Source: Symbiodinium kawagutii (taxonomy: Eukaryota; Sar; Dinophyceae; Suessiales; Symbiodiniaceae). From it: a stretch of DNA of 64,000 bases. Each line of letters starts with the position of its first letter. Positions within the stretch are counted from its first letter, which is position 1. The stretch lies in assembly GCA_009767595.1 (NCBI GenBank), contig VSDK01026285.1:71107-135106 (forward strand), written 5' to 3'. Under the pieces are notes generated by a model. That model saw only the letters and a list, made by a program, of their open reading frames with translations. It was not told the DNA's origin and ran no database searches. The translations under genes were made by a program, and so were the position numbers. Positions 10,653 to 23,172 of this stretch are shown one piece after another.

Positions 10653-13600
10653 ATGGCTCCAGACTTTGCAAGCACCGAAGCAGGGGGCAAAATCCAAAAG
10701 AGGCGGGCCCTGCAGCTGTTGCCAAAGAATTTGGTCATCATTCGAAGGCCACATTTGAAGTATTGGATAGGCTGAAAATTGTAGTGAAATTCTGCAGAGA
10801 AGCTGAATTAGATTTGACTCTAGACTAAAGAATTTGAATTTTGGTTGGTTCAAGGAATTTGAATTAGACTAAACTCTGCTGTTACAACCACAGCAGACAC
10901 ACAGAGAAAGCAAAGTCGGATCGGCATCTTTTCAGTCCATCCGTGCGCCTTGCAACGCATTGGTTTGGATCCGGAACGCATTGGTTCGGGGACAGCCGTG
11001 ATTCAGTTCGATCTCAGGATGGCTACTCTGGGTGAGATGTTTGGCAAGCGAGACGAGGACCTCTGAGGGCTACAGTCAATGCAAACAGGTGCTGTGTGGG
11101 ACTCCGTTTCAAGGTTTCAGCCTGATATGATATGTCTTGCCTGTTCAAGTATTCGCCAAGCAACAGTTGGTTACGCTCATCTGCAGATGAACACTTATCT
11201 AAACACTTAGTTGATCCTGGAAGATTGAGTTTCTACGCCCCGCTGACTGGCGGCCCATGATGTGAATACTTTCAAGCACCCGAACCCATCTCATTTGATC
11301 ATGGATTACGAATCTGTGGGTGGTTGTGAGTCGTGAACCCATACTATTGTTTATTGCAACATATTCATGATTCAATAACAGGCTAAGCTTCCAAATACAT
11401 GCACAAATGTTCATGCACACTTATAGCTGGTATGTCACGTGGGAGATTTGTCAGCCTTTGTACTGGTCAGATGGTTCCCGTCTTGACCATTCCCCAGTAG
11501 CCTATGACGTCTGTGTGCCACAGGAAAAGATTCTTTCCACGCTGCCGGACTTCATGTTTCCCAACGGAGGGGCCGAGGGAGTCGAAGCGACCAAAAAGCT
11601 GTACCAGGACAGCGGCCGTGCCGGCGCTGCTATGATGCCAGTTGGTCTGCCCTAAGATAGCATCATTTGATATCTCCCATTGAGCCTCTAGGAAAACCCC
11701 CACATGGTACAGCTTGGGAGACACTGATTCATTGACAGACTGTAGGCAGCGAACACAGAAAGATGTGGAAATCCGATGAATCAATTCAGAGATCATTCAG
11801 GTGGACGTGATTTGGTGTGAACGAGTCATCCAATCTTTGATGTTGCAAAGATGCCCTGAAAATTGCTGAAGCAGGACCCGATGGCATGAACGAACGTCAC
11901 GCATTCTTAGCCAGTGTTCATTGACAGAACTCAGATTCCTTTCCCTTGAAAATTCGAGAGTACCATCAACCGTACCTTTTTTGGATTCACTCCTCACAGG
12001 AACGAACGGCTGCCTTTTCCTCAGCCTTCAACATCATAAATCGAGTCTTTTGCCATATATGGACGAATTTGCTGACAACAGTATTGATCAAAAAAGTGAG
12101 TTTTATCAGGCTGATGTGGTTATGGGGTCATGGGACAGTACGGGTCAATATTGACCGACCGAAACACGGGTAGGTGAACATCCCATCAGTTCGACTCGTT
12201 CGGTGATGTGAACAGCCAGGGGTTCAGCCGACCTACAGATGTCCAAGCCGCGGACCTGAGCCCGTGTACGGTCTCGTGTCCCACATGTTCAATGCTTTCC
12301 CCAAACGGTCATCATTTGAACCTGAGAGAAACCCCATGGCAACACACCAAGGGTATGGCTGAGCACTCTCGTTGGGCAAATCACCCCTGGTGATCATGGT
12401 AAAACAACACGCGCAATTTCATCTTTCGCTTCTCAGCCATTTGGCCGGTTGGTACTGACCTTTGTACCCTGGATCAGCTTTCTCTGAAGACGTCAACGGG
12501 GAGGCTGGGGTAACCACCGGCAAAATGATCAGCGGTTGTGCTTCTGCTCACAGCACATGTTTGTTGAATCCAAACAGACAGAATTGACATTGGTAGATTC
12601 TACTAATTGCGTACATCTCAATACTAAGTGCTTTGTGAGGGCAGTCGCACCAAGTGTCAAGGGGGTCTTGGAATATTCATGAGGATGCTAAGTCAGATTG
12701 CCAGTGGTTTCCCCATCCAATTTGGTGGTTGGTGCAACGACGTGTTTCCGATTGCAGGAGGCAGCCAGCAGAGCTTCTGAGAATTTCTGGAAAATCTCCG
12801 CGTTGCAACCCTCATGGAATTTCCAGCCTCTTGGCACACAAACCATAGCTGCACCTTGGATCATTTCTCAAGGATGCACTTGGTAATTTCAAGCCCAGAT
12901 ATCCAAAATACAAGCCTTCAAAACAAGATCACACCCCCAGGAAAAGCCAAAAGGCGGTAGGGCTGTAATTCTGAGATGCAAATGTCCGGAGATTATATAA
13001 ACACAATTGCTTTTGTTGCCTGCAGCGGTGAGACCAGTCTGAACTGTGTCATGAACAACTATTAAGAGAAGTGGGCATAGATATAATGCCTTGGAAAGAG
13101 GATGATGCTGCCAGCTGATACAGCAGTTGTTGCTGGCAAAGGCGAACATGGCCCCTCATTCTTGAGCGTTTGGGGTGAACAGTTGTGAAGTACCGCAAGA
13201 TGCACCAGGTTTGGATACATCTTTATGCTGGATTGGTGACCCTCCAGCTAGCTTCCTTTACCAGGTGCTTGGTAAACGTCATAGGCAATGATTCTGAACC
13301 ACCATCAGCTCATCAACAACCAAATACTGGACGTATCTGGCATCTTGTGAAACATTTGGTTATAGGTCAATTCGTGATTTATGGGCTGTGAGCAGCCAAG
13401 GGTACAGGGGCCTACAACCAGATCTGGACGACATCTGAATCTCTGAGGCACATCACGCAGATTCTCAGCTCGTTGGAAGAATGGCCTCGCGATGAGCTGA
13501 AGGCAGGATGTGGCCAGGAGGGTCAAGCAGGTCATTGCCCCATCCCTGGCCCCCGTGGGGCCCCCGTGGTCCTTGTGTGCGCCGTTTTGTGAGTTTTTTG

Positions 13601-16467
13601 TTTGCGAAATGAAGCAACAAGCTGCGTCACTGATTGATCCATGAATTTCACATGCCGAGAAACCTCACTCCGCCAGCTGGCTGCCCTTCCAGTTATGGCG
13701 GTCAAATCTCGTTGTTGATCATTGGATGGCTAATGAAACGAGAAGTGACATGCCGGGGCACAATCTTATAGATTAACAGTGATTTTGACTTTGAGGCGCA
13801 ATGCTTGGCAATGAAAAACAGTGACTAACATGATTAATGAGCAGCGGCTCAAAAGAAGGTGTGAAACCGACCTTTTCATCGTTCAATTGCAACCAGTCCC
13901 TGCAACTGCTTGGCTCGCTGAAGTGCAACAGCTTCCCAGCACCATGTCTACTCGCCCTTTTGTCCAAGGGCGGGGGGTCGCTTCGGGCTTACTTTTTGGA
14001 TCGCTTCGGGCTTACTTTTCGGATCGCTTCGGGCGCAAAATGATCTTTGTCTGGCCGGCGTGGCAATTCTGCGACTCTTTAGGGTCTCTTTCGGAGCCTG
14101 CTACGCGTCTGTCATCTGTCGTTGCCCGTGCCCCCTCACTCTTGTGTGTGGTGGGCCTTGCATTTGGTGCGAATGGAATGTCCTCGCCATCCTCCGTCCT
14201 CCTGTGCCCCCTCGCTGTTGTCTCTGGCGGGCGTGGCAGTTGGTGCGCACTGGCTATCCAACCTATGTTCCCCACCCCCCCAAGACCCTAAAGGTTGGTG
14301 GCAATATGTCAAGGTAGTCATCCAACATCGTTGCCTGTCTATGTTCCCCAACCCCCCCAAAACCCTAAAGGTTGGTTGCCACATGTCAAGGTAGTCATCC
14401 AACATCGTTGCCTGTCTATGTTCCCCAACCCCCCCAAAACCCTAAAGGTTGATGGCCATATGTCAAGGTAGTCATCCAACATCGTTGCCTGTCTATGTTC
14501 CCCACCACCCCCAAAACCCTAAAGGTTGGTTGCCACATGTCAAGGTAGTCATCCAACATCGTTGCCTGTCTATGTTCCCCAACCCCCCCAAGACCCTAAA
14601 GGTTGTTGGCCATATGTCAAGGTAGTCATCCAACATCGTTGCCTGTCTATGTTCCCCACCACCCCCAAAACCCTAAAGGTTGGTTGCCACATGTCAAGGT
14701 AGTCATCCAACATCGTTGCCTGTCTATGTTCCCCAACCCCCCCAAAACCCTAAAGGTTGATGGCCATATGTCAAGGTAGTCATCCAACATCGTTGCCTGT
14801 CTATGTTCCCCACCCCCCCAGTACCCTAAAGGTTGTTGGCCATATGTCAAGTTAGTCATCCAACACCGTTGCCTGTTTATGTTCCCCACCCCCCCAAAAC
14901 CCTAAAGGTTGGTGGCAATATGTCAAGGTAGTCATCCAACATCGTTGCCTGTCTATGTTCCCCAACCCCCCCAAAAACCTAAAGGTTGGTGGCCACATCC
15001 AATTTACGCCCAAAGTGATCCAAAAAGTGCGCCCAAAGTGACCCCCCGACACTGTTGGCGGTCAATGTGCGCCCAAAGTGATTCTAAATGTGCGCCCAAA
15101 GTGACCCCAGGAAGGTCTAGGTAGACTTGCGCCCAAAGTGATCCAAAAAATGCGCCCAAAGTGACCCCCCTACCTTTGTCCAAGATCCCACAGTCGCTGA
15201 CCGCCAACAGCTCACCATCATTTCTCATGTCATACAACCACCATGTCACTTTCAACTACTTGGGGCGGGTAACCATCAAATTCCCTCAGGGCAAGTTTTA
15301 TTGGCCATTATACTGTAATCGATGTAAACATATCCATAGTTTGACCAGCTGGTGTTCTTTCTATTCTCGATACGGGTGTTTCTCAACATAGGGGTACCCG
15401 CTAAATCATCTAATATTTGCCATTAATAATAGTAGTAATCCTTTTTCTAAGAAACCACAATAAAGTAGTTGTTTAGCCATAACTTTGCTGGCTATTATCC
15501 CCAATTATATACCTCAAAGTAATATCCTTTAAGCCATGAAGAGACCATAAATCATGTGAGTTGAGGCTCCCCTTCGACGCCGGAGCACAGGTGGTCTTGG
15601 CGTGCAGCGACCAAGCCCCGGGCGTTGTGGTCACTGAGTCCATGCAGCGGCTGAATCATCTCATGGCCGGTTCCGAGTTGAAGTGCCTGGACGGAGCCGA
15701 GAAATCACCACCTGGGCTCGAATCTGATGGGTTTCTGCATGTGGTAAAGCCATAAAAAACGCCGAAAAATGCTTGGTTTACCACCACATATGAGTAAAAA
15801 TGGATGATTTGGGGTACCCCTATTCTGAGAATTTTTGAGAAACTGTTTTTCACAGAGCTGGTTTCGCAGTGCCAAGGTTCATTGGTTCGAGCAAATGGTC
15901 GTGGCAACTGGAGGGGGAAGAGGTTATTTCTGAGATCACTTCCTTTCTGGATGGCTTGCTTCCTACAAACATCTCCAAGGAGGGAGGGGAAGGAAAGGAT
16001 AGAAGGAATCTGGGCTTCTTCAGGAAGAACTCCGAATTTTAGAAATCTTTAAGGCTATTGTCCCGGAAATCTTTTCCATTGCACTGACTGTTTCATCAGA
16101 TTTGAGTTTTGTAGAACATTATCAAGATACTTCTTCAGGATTTCTTGCTGCGTTTCAACTGTGGCACTGGATACGCTTTTTGTACCACAGGACACATGGA
16201 TAAACAATCTTCATTTAGATGATTGAGACTGTTAAGGCCATCAGTTCTGCCACACCAAGAAATTGCAGACCAAGGGCTATCTCCTGAAAGTATGGTCAAG
16301 TTGGAACAAAAACACATTTCTTGCAAAGAGTGGTCAACTTCTCAGAAAAAATTAGTGGATGATCCCAATTAAGGTACCACTTCACTTTGGGATGCGGACC
16401 TTGGGATCCCTGACGCCTCCAGGAAGAGGAGTCATTGCGAAAGAAGCTGCCGCTTTTGGGCACTCAG
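10653..16467 (+). CDS. Gene B: diverged tandem paralogue of gene A (3' end not found)
   Basis: Proposed exons: 10653-10702 (possibly from 10637), 11018-11057, 11524-11640, 12220-12246, 12758-12825, 13448-13502, 15591-15689 and 16423-16467. Phases agree throughout. Matching blocks (A vs B) are: KIKNRMQQLGDMFGRRD vs KIQKRMATLGEMFGKRD; MFPNGGAEGVAETK vs MFPNGGAEGVEATK; ASENFWRLSAL vs ASENFWKISAL; SWNFDQLTRIFTSLE vs SWNFQHITQILSSLE; SESMQRLNQIMAGSQLEL vs TESMQRLNHLMAGSELKC. B has introns that A lacks, for example inside the LGEMF block. Its seventh exon is longer at the N-side (VVLACSDQAPG). I found no B equivalent of A's last three exons; the final exon listed (EEESLRKKLPLLGTQ) is the least certain. 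Function unknown, as for A. Confidence 0.55.
13979..14033. repeat. Short tandem repeat of GGATCGCTTCGGGC units
   Basis: Three copies of a roughly 21-bp unit (TCGCTTCGGGCTTACTTTT), the last diverging. It sits just before the 77-bp array, inside a gene B intron. Confidence 0.6.
14262..14996. repeat. 77-bp tandem repeat array, about 9.5 copies
   Basis: The marker AAGGTAGTCATCCAACATCG recurs at 14311, 14388, 14465, 14542, 14619, 14696 and 14773. A one-base variant is at 14849 and a further copy at 14924. The spacing is 77 bp for most of the array, then 76 and 75. Each unit has a C-run next to AAAACCCTAAAGGTTG. Units alternate between two subtypes, TTGCCACATGTCAAGG and TGGCCATATGTCAAGG. It lies in the gene B intron between exons 6 and 7. 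The open frames across it follow the period and are not genes. Confidence 0.9.
15003..15172. repeat. Dispersed GCGCCCAAAGTGA motif cluster
   Basis: Six copies of (A/G)CGCCCAAAGTGA follow the 77-bp array directly, alternately continued by TCC/TTC and CCCC. Spacing is irregular (about 20-40 bp), so it is a cluster of a 13-bp motif rather than a simple tandem array. Confidence 0.8.
15375..15458. mobile_element. MITE-like element, family 1
   Basis: Left end GGTGTTTCTCAACATAGGGG plus TACCC; right end TTTCTAAGAAACCAC. Short AT-rich centre. Same architecture as the copy at 25741. Confidence 0.5.
15749..15843. mobile_element. MITE-like element, family 1 (reverse orientation)
   Basis: Contains AAAAATGCTTGGTTTACCAC, then ATGGATGATTTGGGGTACCC, ending ATTTTTGAGAAACTG. 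The first two blocks recur at 40427-40526. It lies in the gene B intron after the SESMQRLN-type exon. Confidence 0.5.
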
Positions 16468-16933
16468 GTGCCACGGGGATCCCATGGCTCGGTTGATTGT
16501 TGCAACTGGAATCTAGAGTTAACAATTAGATACAATGAACAATATAGATCAATATAGACTATAGATATAGTTTGTATAATTGTTCATGCTGGTGGATGAT
16601 GAATGCAATCCAGAGTTGTAAGGTCACACTCTGAACCACCAGGGGAGTTTTCCTTTGTCCATTGCAAAGAGCCACTTCAGGGTCAGGGTGCTAAGGTATG
16701 AAGGTTGCGGTTGACAGTGTTTGACTTCTCTCTCTCTCTACATATACAGAATGTCTGCACATACATACTTACAATTCAAATGTATACACACACACACATC
16801 AATACTGTCAAGAATAGGCAAAACCAGGCTCAAAGGTTTTTTTGCCAAGTGGCGAATCAAATAGTTCAGCTTCAGTAGATAAACAAATTGCAGCAGCAAT
16901 GCGCGCAGGCAGAACGGCAGAAAAGAAGAATTG

Positions 16934-17033
16934 GGTGTTTCTCAAAATACGGGTACGCCTGAATCATCCTTTATGAACAATTTGTAGAAATAAACCAACC
17001 ATTTCTAGAGGGTTCCCTATTTTAAGGACACCC
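16934..17033. mobile_element. MITE-like element, family 1
   Basis: Left end GGTGTTTCTCAAAATACGGG, then TACGCCTGAATCATCC; right part AAACCAACCATTTCTAGAGG, then CCCTATTTTAAGGACACCC. Between 16468 and 18767 I see no other convincing feature. Confidence 0.45.
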
Positions 17034-18767
17034 TCACTTTTTCAAAAGTTGTAAATTGAGTTGGTCCAGTCATGGATTTGGTTGATGGGCTTCCCTGCTG
17101 CATTCGCTTACTGCTGTAAACCATTGCAGAAATCCCAAGCAGTAAGCACAGCTAAGCACGGGCCAAGCACGGCGAAGCACGGCTACCAATGGCTGCAGGT
17201 GATTCTTCCTCCTCTCATTGAAGGTGGGTCTTGCAATCCATGCCACCGAGCCTGTGGAGAGGCGAGGTGCTGTCAGAGCCAGGCTACTGCAGCTACCCAC
17301 ATTGGGATTCCAATGGATTTCATGTTTCAACTTTCCCGGTCTGTCCCGGTGGGTTCTGTCATTAGGCAACTTTCAGATGCTGATTTTTGGAGTTTGTCAA
17401 GCTTAAAAGTTTGAAAACTATGATTATTTTAGCTGATTTGTACCTGAAATTCAGTTGGTCAAGCTGAGCTCTCGACCGCAACTCCACCTGCTGATCGGAG
17501 AGAAGATGGGAATTTGGGACTTGCGACTCGCTAGAAATCTCCACAACTTCCCTGCTTATTCTGAGCAACGAGGGAATGTTTTGCCAGGCTTCAGGATCTC
17601 TCATGGAAGCTAGACCCCAATCTATCCCCGCAACCAGAATGACATAGAAAAAGAAAAAGACTTGGTCCTTAGTCAAGAGTGTTTTGGAACGAAATGCGGG
17701 AACCCTGTCAATCTTTCCGCGTTGAAGGTGCCTGGTCTATGCCCAGTTCAGTGAGCATAGCTTGATGGGCCTTTGGCTTCTGCCTTCTGTGCAGTTAGCT
17801 CTGTCTTCCTTGGGTGCCAGCACCACTCATTTTTCAGAGATGGTGCGAAGGGACAGCTTTCAGAATTTGTGGTGTATATTCGTTATCTTGAGCCAACAGT
17901 TTCATGTTTCATTCAAGAAGCATTTCTGGCCACGGTAACCTCTGCTGGAACCTTGCTGTGCCCCAGATCTGGGACTTCGACGCTTCTGGATCAGCTCCCA
18001 GCCCCAATTTTCGACCCCAAAATCAGCTCCCAGCCCCAATCCCCGACTGCAGTCTGGGAAGTATGTGATATGGTGGCCGTACCGCGACCAAAAATACTTA
18101 TGATATCGACAAATGTATCTACTTCTGTGTAGCAAAATATGTGGCTGTTGTCCATTAAGGTGAGCTGGCTTCCATATGCTGCAAGTCGTGCATGGTTCGA
18201 CCGTCCAGGCCCTGGTTTGGCCTGAGGGCTCTAGATAAGACATGATAAGACTCCCTGTATCTGCGAAGCAGATGATTTTTTTAAGTGAGCTGCTCAATCC
18301 CATGATTCCACAAGCTTAGCTTGTAGTATTGAAGTCATGCAGAGAGAGGCAAACAAAAGCATTCATGGGTAATGGTACTTTGTACAGAAACCACACCCTT
18401 GATGAACGAAAATGCTGTTTTGACCAAACAAGGGGTCAGCAAACAAAGTTTTGTGTCTCTGATAGAGTTGTTTGTACAATTTCATGATAATAGTGTGCAC
18501 TGAGCATTGTAGTACTGCACTTTCGCAATTGAAGACATCAGATTTAGACTGTCAAAGACTATCCAGACGGAAGTCGACAGAAGCAAAGCAGCTTAGTCTG
18601 GGACTACACTGACAGACAACAGGAAGTCACCCGCCGTTTGCCATCGAATCTGGGCAGCAGCTCGTCCATGGAAGGCCCAAATGGGCCAAAGCTTTTCCCG
18701 ACTGCTTCGGACGTCCTGTCGATAGCATTCATGAATGACGCAAAACTTTGGGCGCCATCGAAGCATC

Positions 18768-18836
18768 ATGGCCAATACCAAGTCTTGGTTGGAACTTCCA
18801 GGAGATCAAACTCCCTGGTATGCCAGCGATGACGAT
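18768..18836 (+). CDS. Gene C: candidate first exon
   Basis: ATG in good context (CATCATGGCC) starts MANTKSWLELPGDQTPWYAS followed by an aspartate run. A GC donor follows GAT at 18837, and an in-frame stop follows if it is read through. The acidic, tryptophan-rich reading looks protein-like, but it is short and no family is recognised. Linking it to the exons at 20.6-23.9 kb rests only on strand and order. Confidence 0.3.
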
Positions 18837-20577
18837 GCCCCTTGACATGGGGTTTGAAACTATAAGCCAACCAACCATTGATTGCTCAAGTATAGAACCA
18901 TAAGATGGACATCTTTCCTTTTCTGCCTGCTACAGCTTTGACCAGTTCTCGAACTTGGTACGTCCCCCCTGTGTAGCTGTTGTGGATTGTTGCGAAACAA
19001 AACCAAGCACTTCAAGTGACATGTCAACCCATGTTCTTCCAAAGAAACACGCTTTTGCTGGATCTATCCATCAATTGAGTACCCCTCAAATTGGCACTAG
19101 CGCTTCACTATCAAATCCAAGGACAGCCCCAACTCATAACCCCCAAAGAGTGCTAGCGGATCCTTGTCCAGGTTGACATTGAAACGCTGGGAGTTGTCGA
19201 TTGCTCATTTTCCTGAACCAAAGCACAGTACAAAAACACAACTTTTTCTAACATTCCAACAAGCGGGGTTGAAGCTGGTGCAGTTTATTTTTGGTTATAA
19301 ATCTTGGTTTTGGCCAAATTAGTGCGGCATTACATACTGCCATTTATCGGTGCGGCCTGCCGTTCAACTGCGGATTCGCATGGAGAAAAGCAATGGTCAA
19401 AGCCGCAACGCAATGGAGCTTGTGGAGGATGAGATTGCTTCATGCGGCGTCGGTTTGTGAGAATAGTTTTGGGAGACTCTGGAAATTGGTATCGAGAATT
19501 GTTATTTTGTGTTTCGTCTTGACTTAGAGTAAAGTTTGTTTTTTTTGGATTCGAGTTTTCCATTGTTTTTTGACACACAGTGCCTTGAACAAGAAGTGCC
19601 ATTGAAGAAGTGGGATTTCTGCATGTAAGCTTGACCAGCTTTGTATTGAACAAAAGGATTGCCAAATTGCTCATGGTTTTCCACAAGAACAACACCCTTT
19701 TGGGCGGCTTTTGGGTCAGTAAGGATTTGATCATCTTTTTGTTCTTGACTTGCTTGGTTCGAATTCCAGTTTCCAAATTGGTTTCTGGGATTCTCTGTTG
19801 CGTGAGACTGTCAGATCATTCAACAGCAGATCCAATTGACTTCAAATGTCTCCTTGAAAAGGTAATCGAGGTAACCCCACTTAAACCCTTAAAAAACACC
19901 GGTTCGAGTTGGACTAGGCTCGGAGTCGCTGACACAATCTCTTGAATAAGCATTGTGTTTTGGATTACCAAGTGGTGTGAACTGCAACAAGTATATAGCA
20001 GCTTAGGAAGTTGATTTGTGCCACTGGAAGCTACTGCACTACCCCCGTGTGAAGAGGTCCAGCGGATTCGTAGCTGAGCAAGGCATTGTATGACCAGCCA
20101 AGCTTCCTCTCTGGCCAAGCAACAAGTGAGTTCCACATCCTACATATATGCACTCCTCACATTTACACCTGGCGAAACGAAGAAAGGATAACCTAATAGA
20201 TATGTTTTCAAACAGATAGTGATAGGGCATGATGAGGCAAATAAACACATGCATAACTGAGAACATACATATCCACGCATCTAAGTTGCTAGGTACCCAA
20301 CGCATCTGTGCGTTTACTTGGTTACAGCAGCATACATCCCACACGTACCATACACACCACACCGCACACCCACAACACCGCAAGTGTGATGCATGCCGTA
20401 CATACCATGCATAGTTTTAAATACCAAGATACCAGCATACATGCAAACCATCCAAAGTACCTACATGCTGGACACGATATCACATGGGTTCACATCACAG
20501 TATGCGGCATGTCGGCATCTTGTGTCATTTCTATATGCAGAACACATTGGAATCTGAGTTTCATCGTGGGATCCGAG

Positions 20578-20642
20578 GTTGCCTGGCTGGTTTGGTCTCG
20601 AGCTGGATCGGCTGGAAGATGCACACGGAACAACTGCCACAG
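20578..20642 (+). CDS. Gene C: candidate exon
   Basis: AG|G acceptor at 20576-20578; frame LPGWFGLELDRLEDAHGTTA then T; GA donor at 20643. The neighbouring frames contain stops or unlikely runs. No domain recognised. Confidence 0.4.
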
Positions 20643-20845
20643 GACTGAACGGGACGGGTCGATAGAGGCTGAACATCTTTGCATGTGCCTAGGGTAACCC
20701 ATGGGCACCAGTACAAGATGATCATTTTACGAATGGAAACCATTGGTTTTGGGAGTACCACTATTTTGGCACATACCCATTTGTTGAGGAATTTAATTGA
20801 GAAGTCGAACTTTGGCGATTGCGGAAAGTGGAGAAGCGGTGTGCT

Positions 20846-20979
20846 ATGGTGGTGAGACCTGTAGAACTAGATCGGTTGACCGCGATGGGCAATGTTGTAA
20901 GTCATCCACTGCACGACCACGAGGTTCGCCTGCATCGTTTTCATGATTTGGTGGAGCAGTTTCGCACCAGCACTTTCTG
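20846..20979 (+). CDS. Gene C: candidate exon rich in His, Arg and Leu
   Basis: The frame reads MVVRPVELDRLTAMGNVVSH, then PLHDHEVRLHRFHDLVEQFR and TSTF, with a GT donor (GTAACA) at 20980 just before an in-frame stop. It is helical, charged and typical of coding sequence. The 5' boundary is uncertain: the frame is open further upstream, and an AG acceptor lies at about 20834. The VELDRL motif echoes LELDRL in the preceding exon. Function unknown. Confidence 0.4.
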
Positions 20980-23102
20980 GTAACAGATGGTAGTGGACCG
21001 CTTGCATAGCAGATTCATCACAGATTCTGCTCTCATTTTTGGTTTGCTCTTTGCTTTTCAAGCTCCAAGTACTTTTTCATAAGGAATCGCTAAGAGTAGC
21101 TGTTGGCATCAGGCCTCTGTTGGGGCCGTGAAGATAATCAGGCAGGACTTCTGCATGTTAGTGATGCCAATCTTTGGGGCAGGAAAGGTCCAGCCTTGAG
21201 GTCCAAGGGTAAACAGAGGCGTAGCACAATTGAGCAGGGTCAAACATCCCGTGATACTGATTCTGATGGGTTGTCAACTCCTAGGCTACACCCTAGGGGT
21301 GTAAACCCTCAAAAAACCACCAGGATTCAGTTGGGAATGCTTGGCTGTTCCAAGCATCCTGCGTGTGAGAGTGAGGACTCCAAGATCCCTGGTGAATCCA
21401 GTATTCCTCCTGAACTGCCGGGGAGCTCCAGACTGCTCAGGCTGAAACTTTCAGAATCGGCTAACGAACAGCTGTTTTCTTTGTCGAAGAGGTTGGGCTT
21501 TTTTTGTTTTTTTTTGGTTGGATCAATTCGAAACTCGGGAAGTCAAAGTCACACTGAAACGACAGTTCTCCTTGACCACTGGGAAATTCCCCTGGGACAG
21601 CCTGGAATTCCCCACTCGGAGCGTTTGATCGGGATCATCCACTTGAAGCATCTTGAAGCCTCATCACTCAGTCACCCTTGGAACCGAACCTTCCAGCTCT
21701 TCGCCGAGCTGTGCCGTGGTCATTGACCTAGGCTGTCACCTCCCCCGAGCCGCATCGACAACGTAACCACCACGGGGCGGACGTCCTTGAAGACGACGGC
21801 TGGGAAGGCGCAGCAGCGCCTCATCACATCATGTGCTGCTTGCAGTGGATGGGTCCAGCTACCTGGGAAGGAGTAGTTTTAGTAGGTAACTATTGACCTA
21901 TTGGCTATGTAACCCATAACTATGAGCTGGTAAGTGATTTAATTATTAGCTATGTAACTATTAGCTACTATATAGTCAGATAAGTTGACCACTGTAAGTG
22001 TAACTTTGTAAATATTAGCTATGTAACTCTAGGGGGGTTACCACTTCCGACTAGCTGGAGGGTATAAGTTTCAAGCTCCGGGGTACTAACCATTTTCGGA
22101 TCCGTATTGCAACGCTTGGGCAGGTGGTGAGATAGCATTGGCGTTCAGTTTCCCAACCTTCTTTCTTTTGATCACCACATAGATTATCCCCATGATTAGA
22201 GAATGATTAATCACTATATCTAGTGAAAAATCACTATAGAATCATCACAGAAGGATTAACGAACATTGCAAGTTGCGGCTTTCAAGGCGACAAGCTGCAA
22301 GGCCCGCTCTGCGCAAGTGCAAGAACTAGCTGCCATTGTTCTGACAAAAAGGTAGTATCTACGCCATTGATAAACACATGTAGAACATATTGTGATTGTT
22401 CGCCATCTACGCATATCTACCCTCTACCCTTGATTGTTGGTTATTGACCAACCTGAACTCACCACCCAACTTACCCATACCAACCACAGGATATGCGCAA
22501 CTTGCACTTATTAGCCTTCCTCTATCTATTGTTGATCACTTGGATGCGCAGATACCCCACATAGAAACACAACACTAATTTAGACATTTCGAATTTCAAA
22601 TTGCTTTGTGTAGAAAATAAACAGTCACCAATGCGGACCCCCAGCGTGCTAGGGCATGGACCTTGGAGTTGGGGACGAAATCTGTCCCATATGAATGGTT
22701 GATGTCAATGAAGGGGTTATAGTTCACTCATGGTGGTCAACAAGGGGAAGCTCAGCATCCAACTCTTCCGCTGCCAGGCTCCGCCACAACCCAAAGCTAC
22801 AATGCAAAGCCGCAAAAGCGCCGGCAGCGAAGGCGAGGACGAAAGTTCCAGATGAATGGTCCAGCTGTCACCCGAATTGTTGATGAATTTTGATGACCTA
22901 TATATGGATCCGCCATTCCCATTGCAGAACAAGTTTTAGTGGGAAGCCATCGGGAATCGATGTTTTTGAGGCATGCCCAAAATAAACAACCAATGGGTGA
23001 ACGGAACGAGACCGGACCTTGTTGTTTCTTCCAAGAGAAGATTGATCGCTGATTGCTGCTCGAAAGTACGAGCTTCTTAGTTTTAGCATGCGGTGCTATG
23101 TG

Positions 23103-23172
23103 GCCCTCCAATATTGGCCATCTTTTTTGATAAACCAAGCATTTTTAGGGCCCCTTATTTTGAGAAACCACC
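23103..23172. mobile_element. MITE-like element, family 1 (partial)
   Basis: GATAAACCAAGCATTTTTAG, then GGCCCCTTATTTTGAGAAACCACC: the family 1 right half and end. The left half is short or lost. Confidence 0.45.

Noticed and set aside
14262..14996. CRISPR-like or telomeric array
   Set aside because: Units are contiguous 77-bp repeats without unique spacers, so not CRISPR. CCCTAAA occurs once per unit, not in tandem, so it is not a telomere.
21103..21726. 207-codon + frame, the longest frame not made of simple repeats
   Set aside because: Undecided rather than disproved. It has no recognised domain and no paired splice sites, and its composition is unremarkable. Chance frames of this size can occur in 64 kb. 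RNA evidence would settle it.
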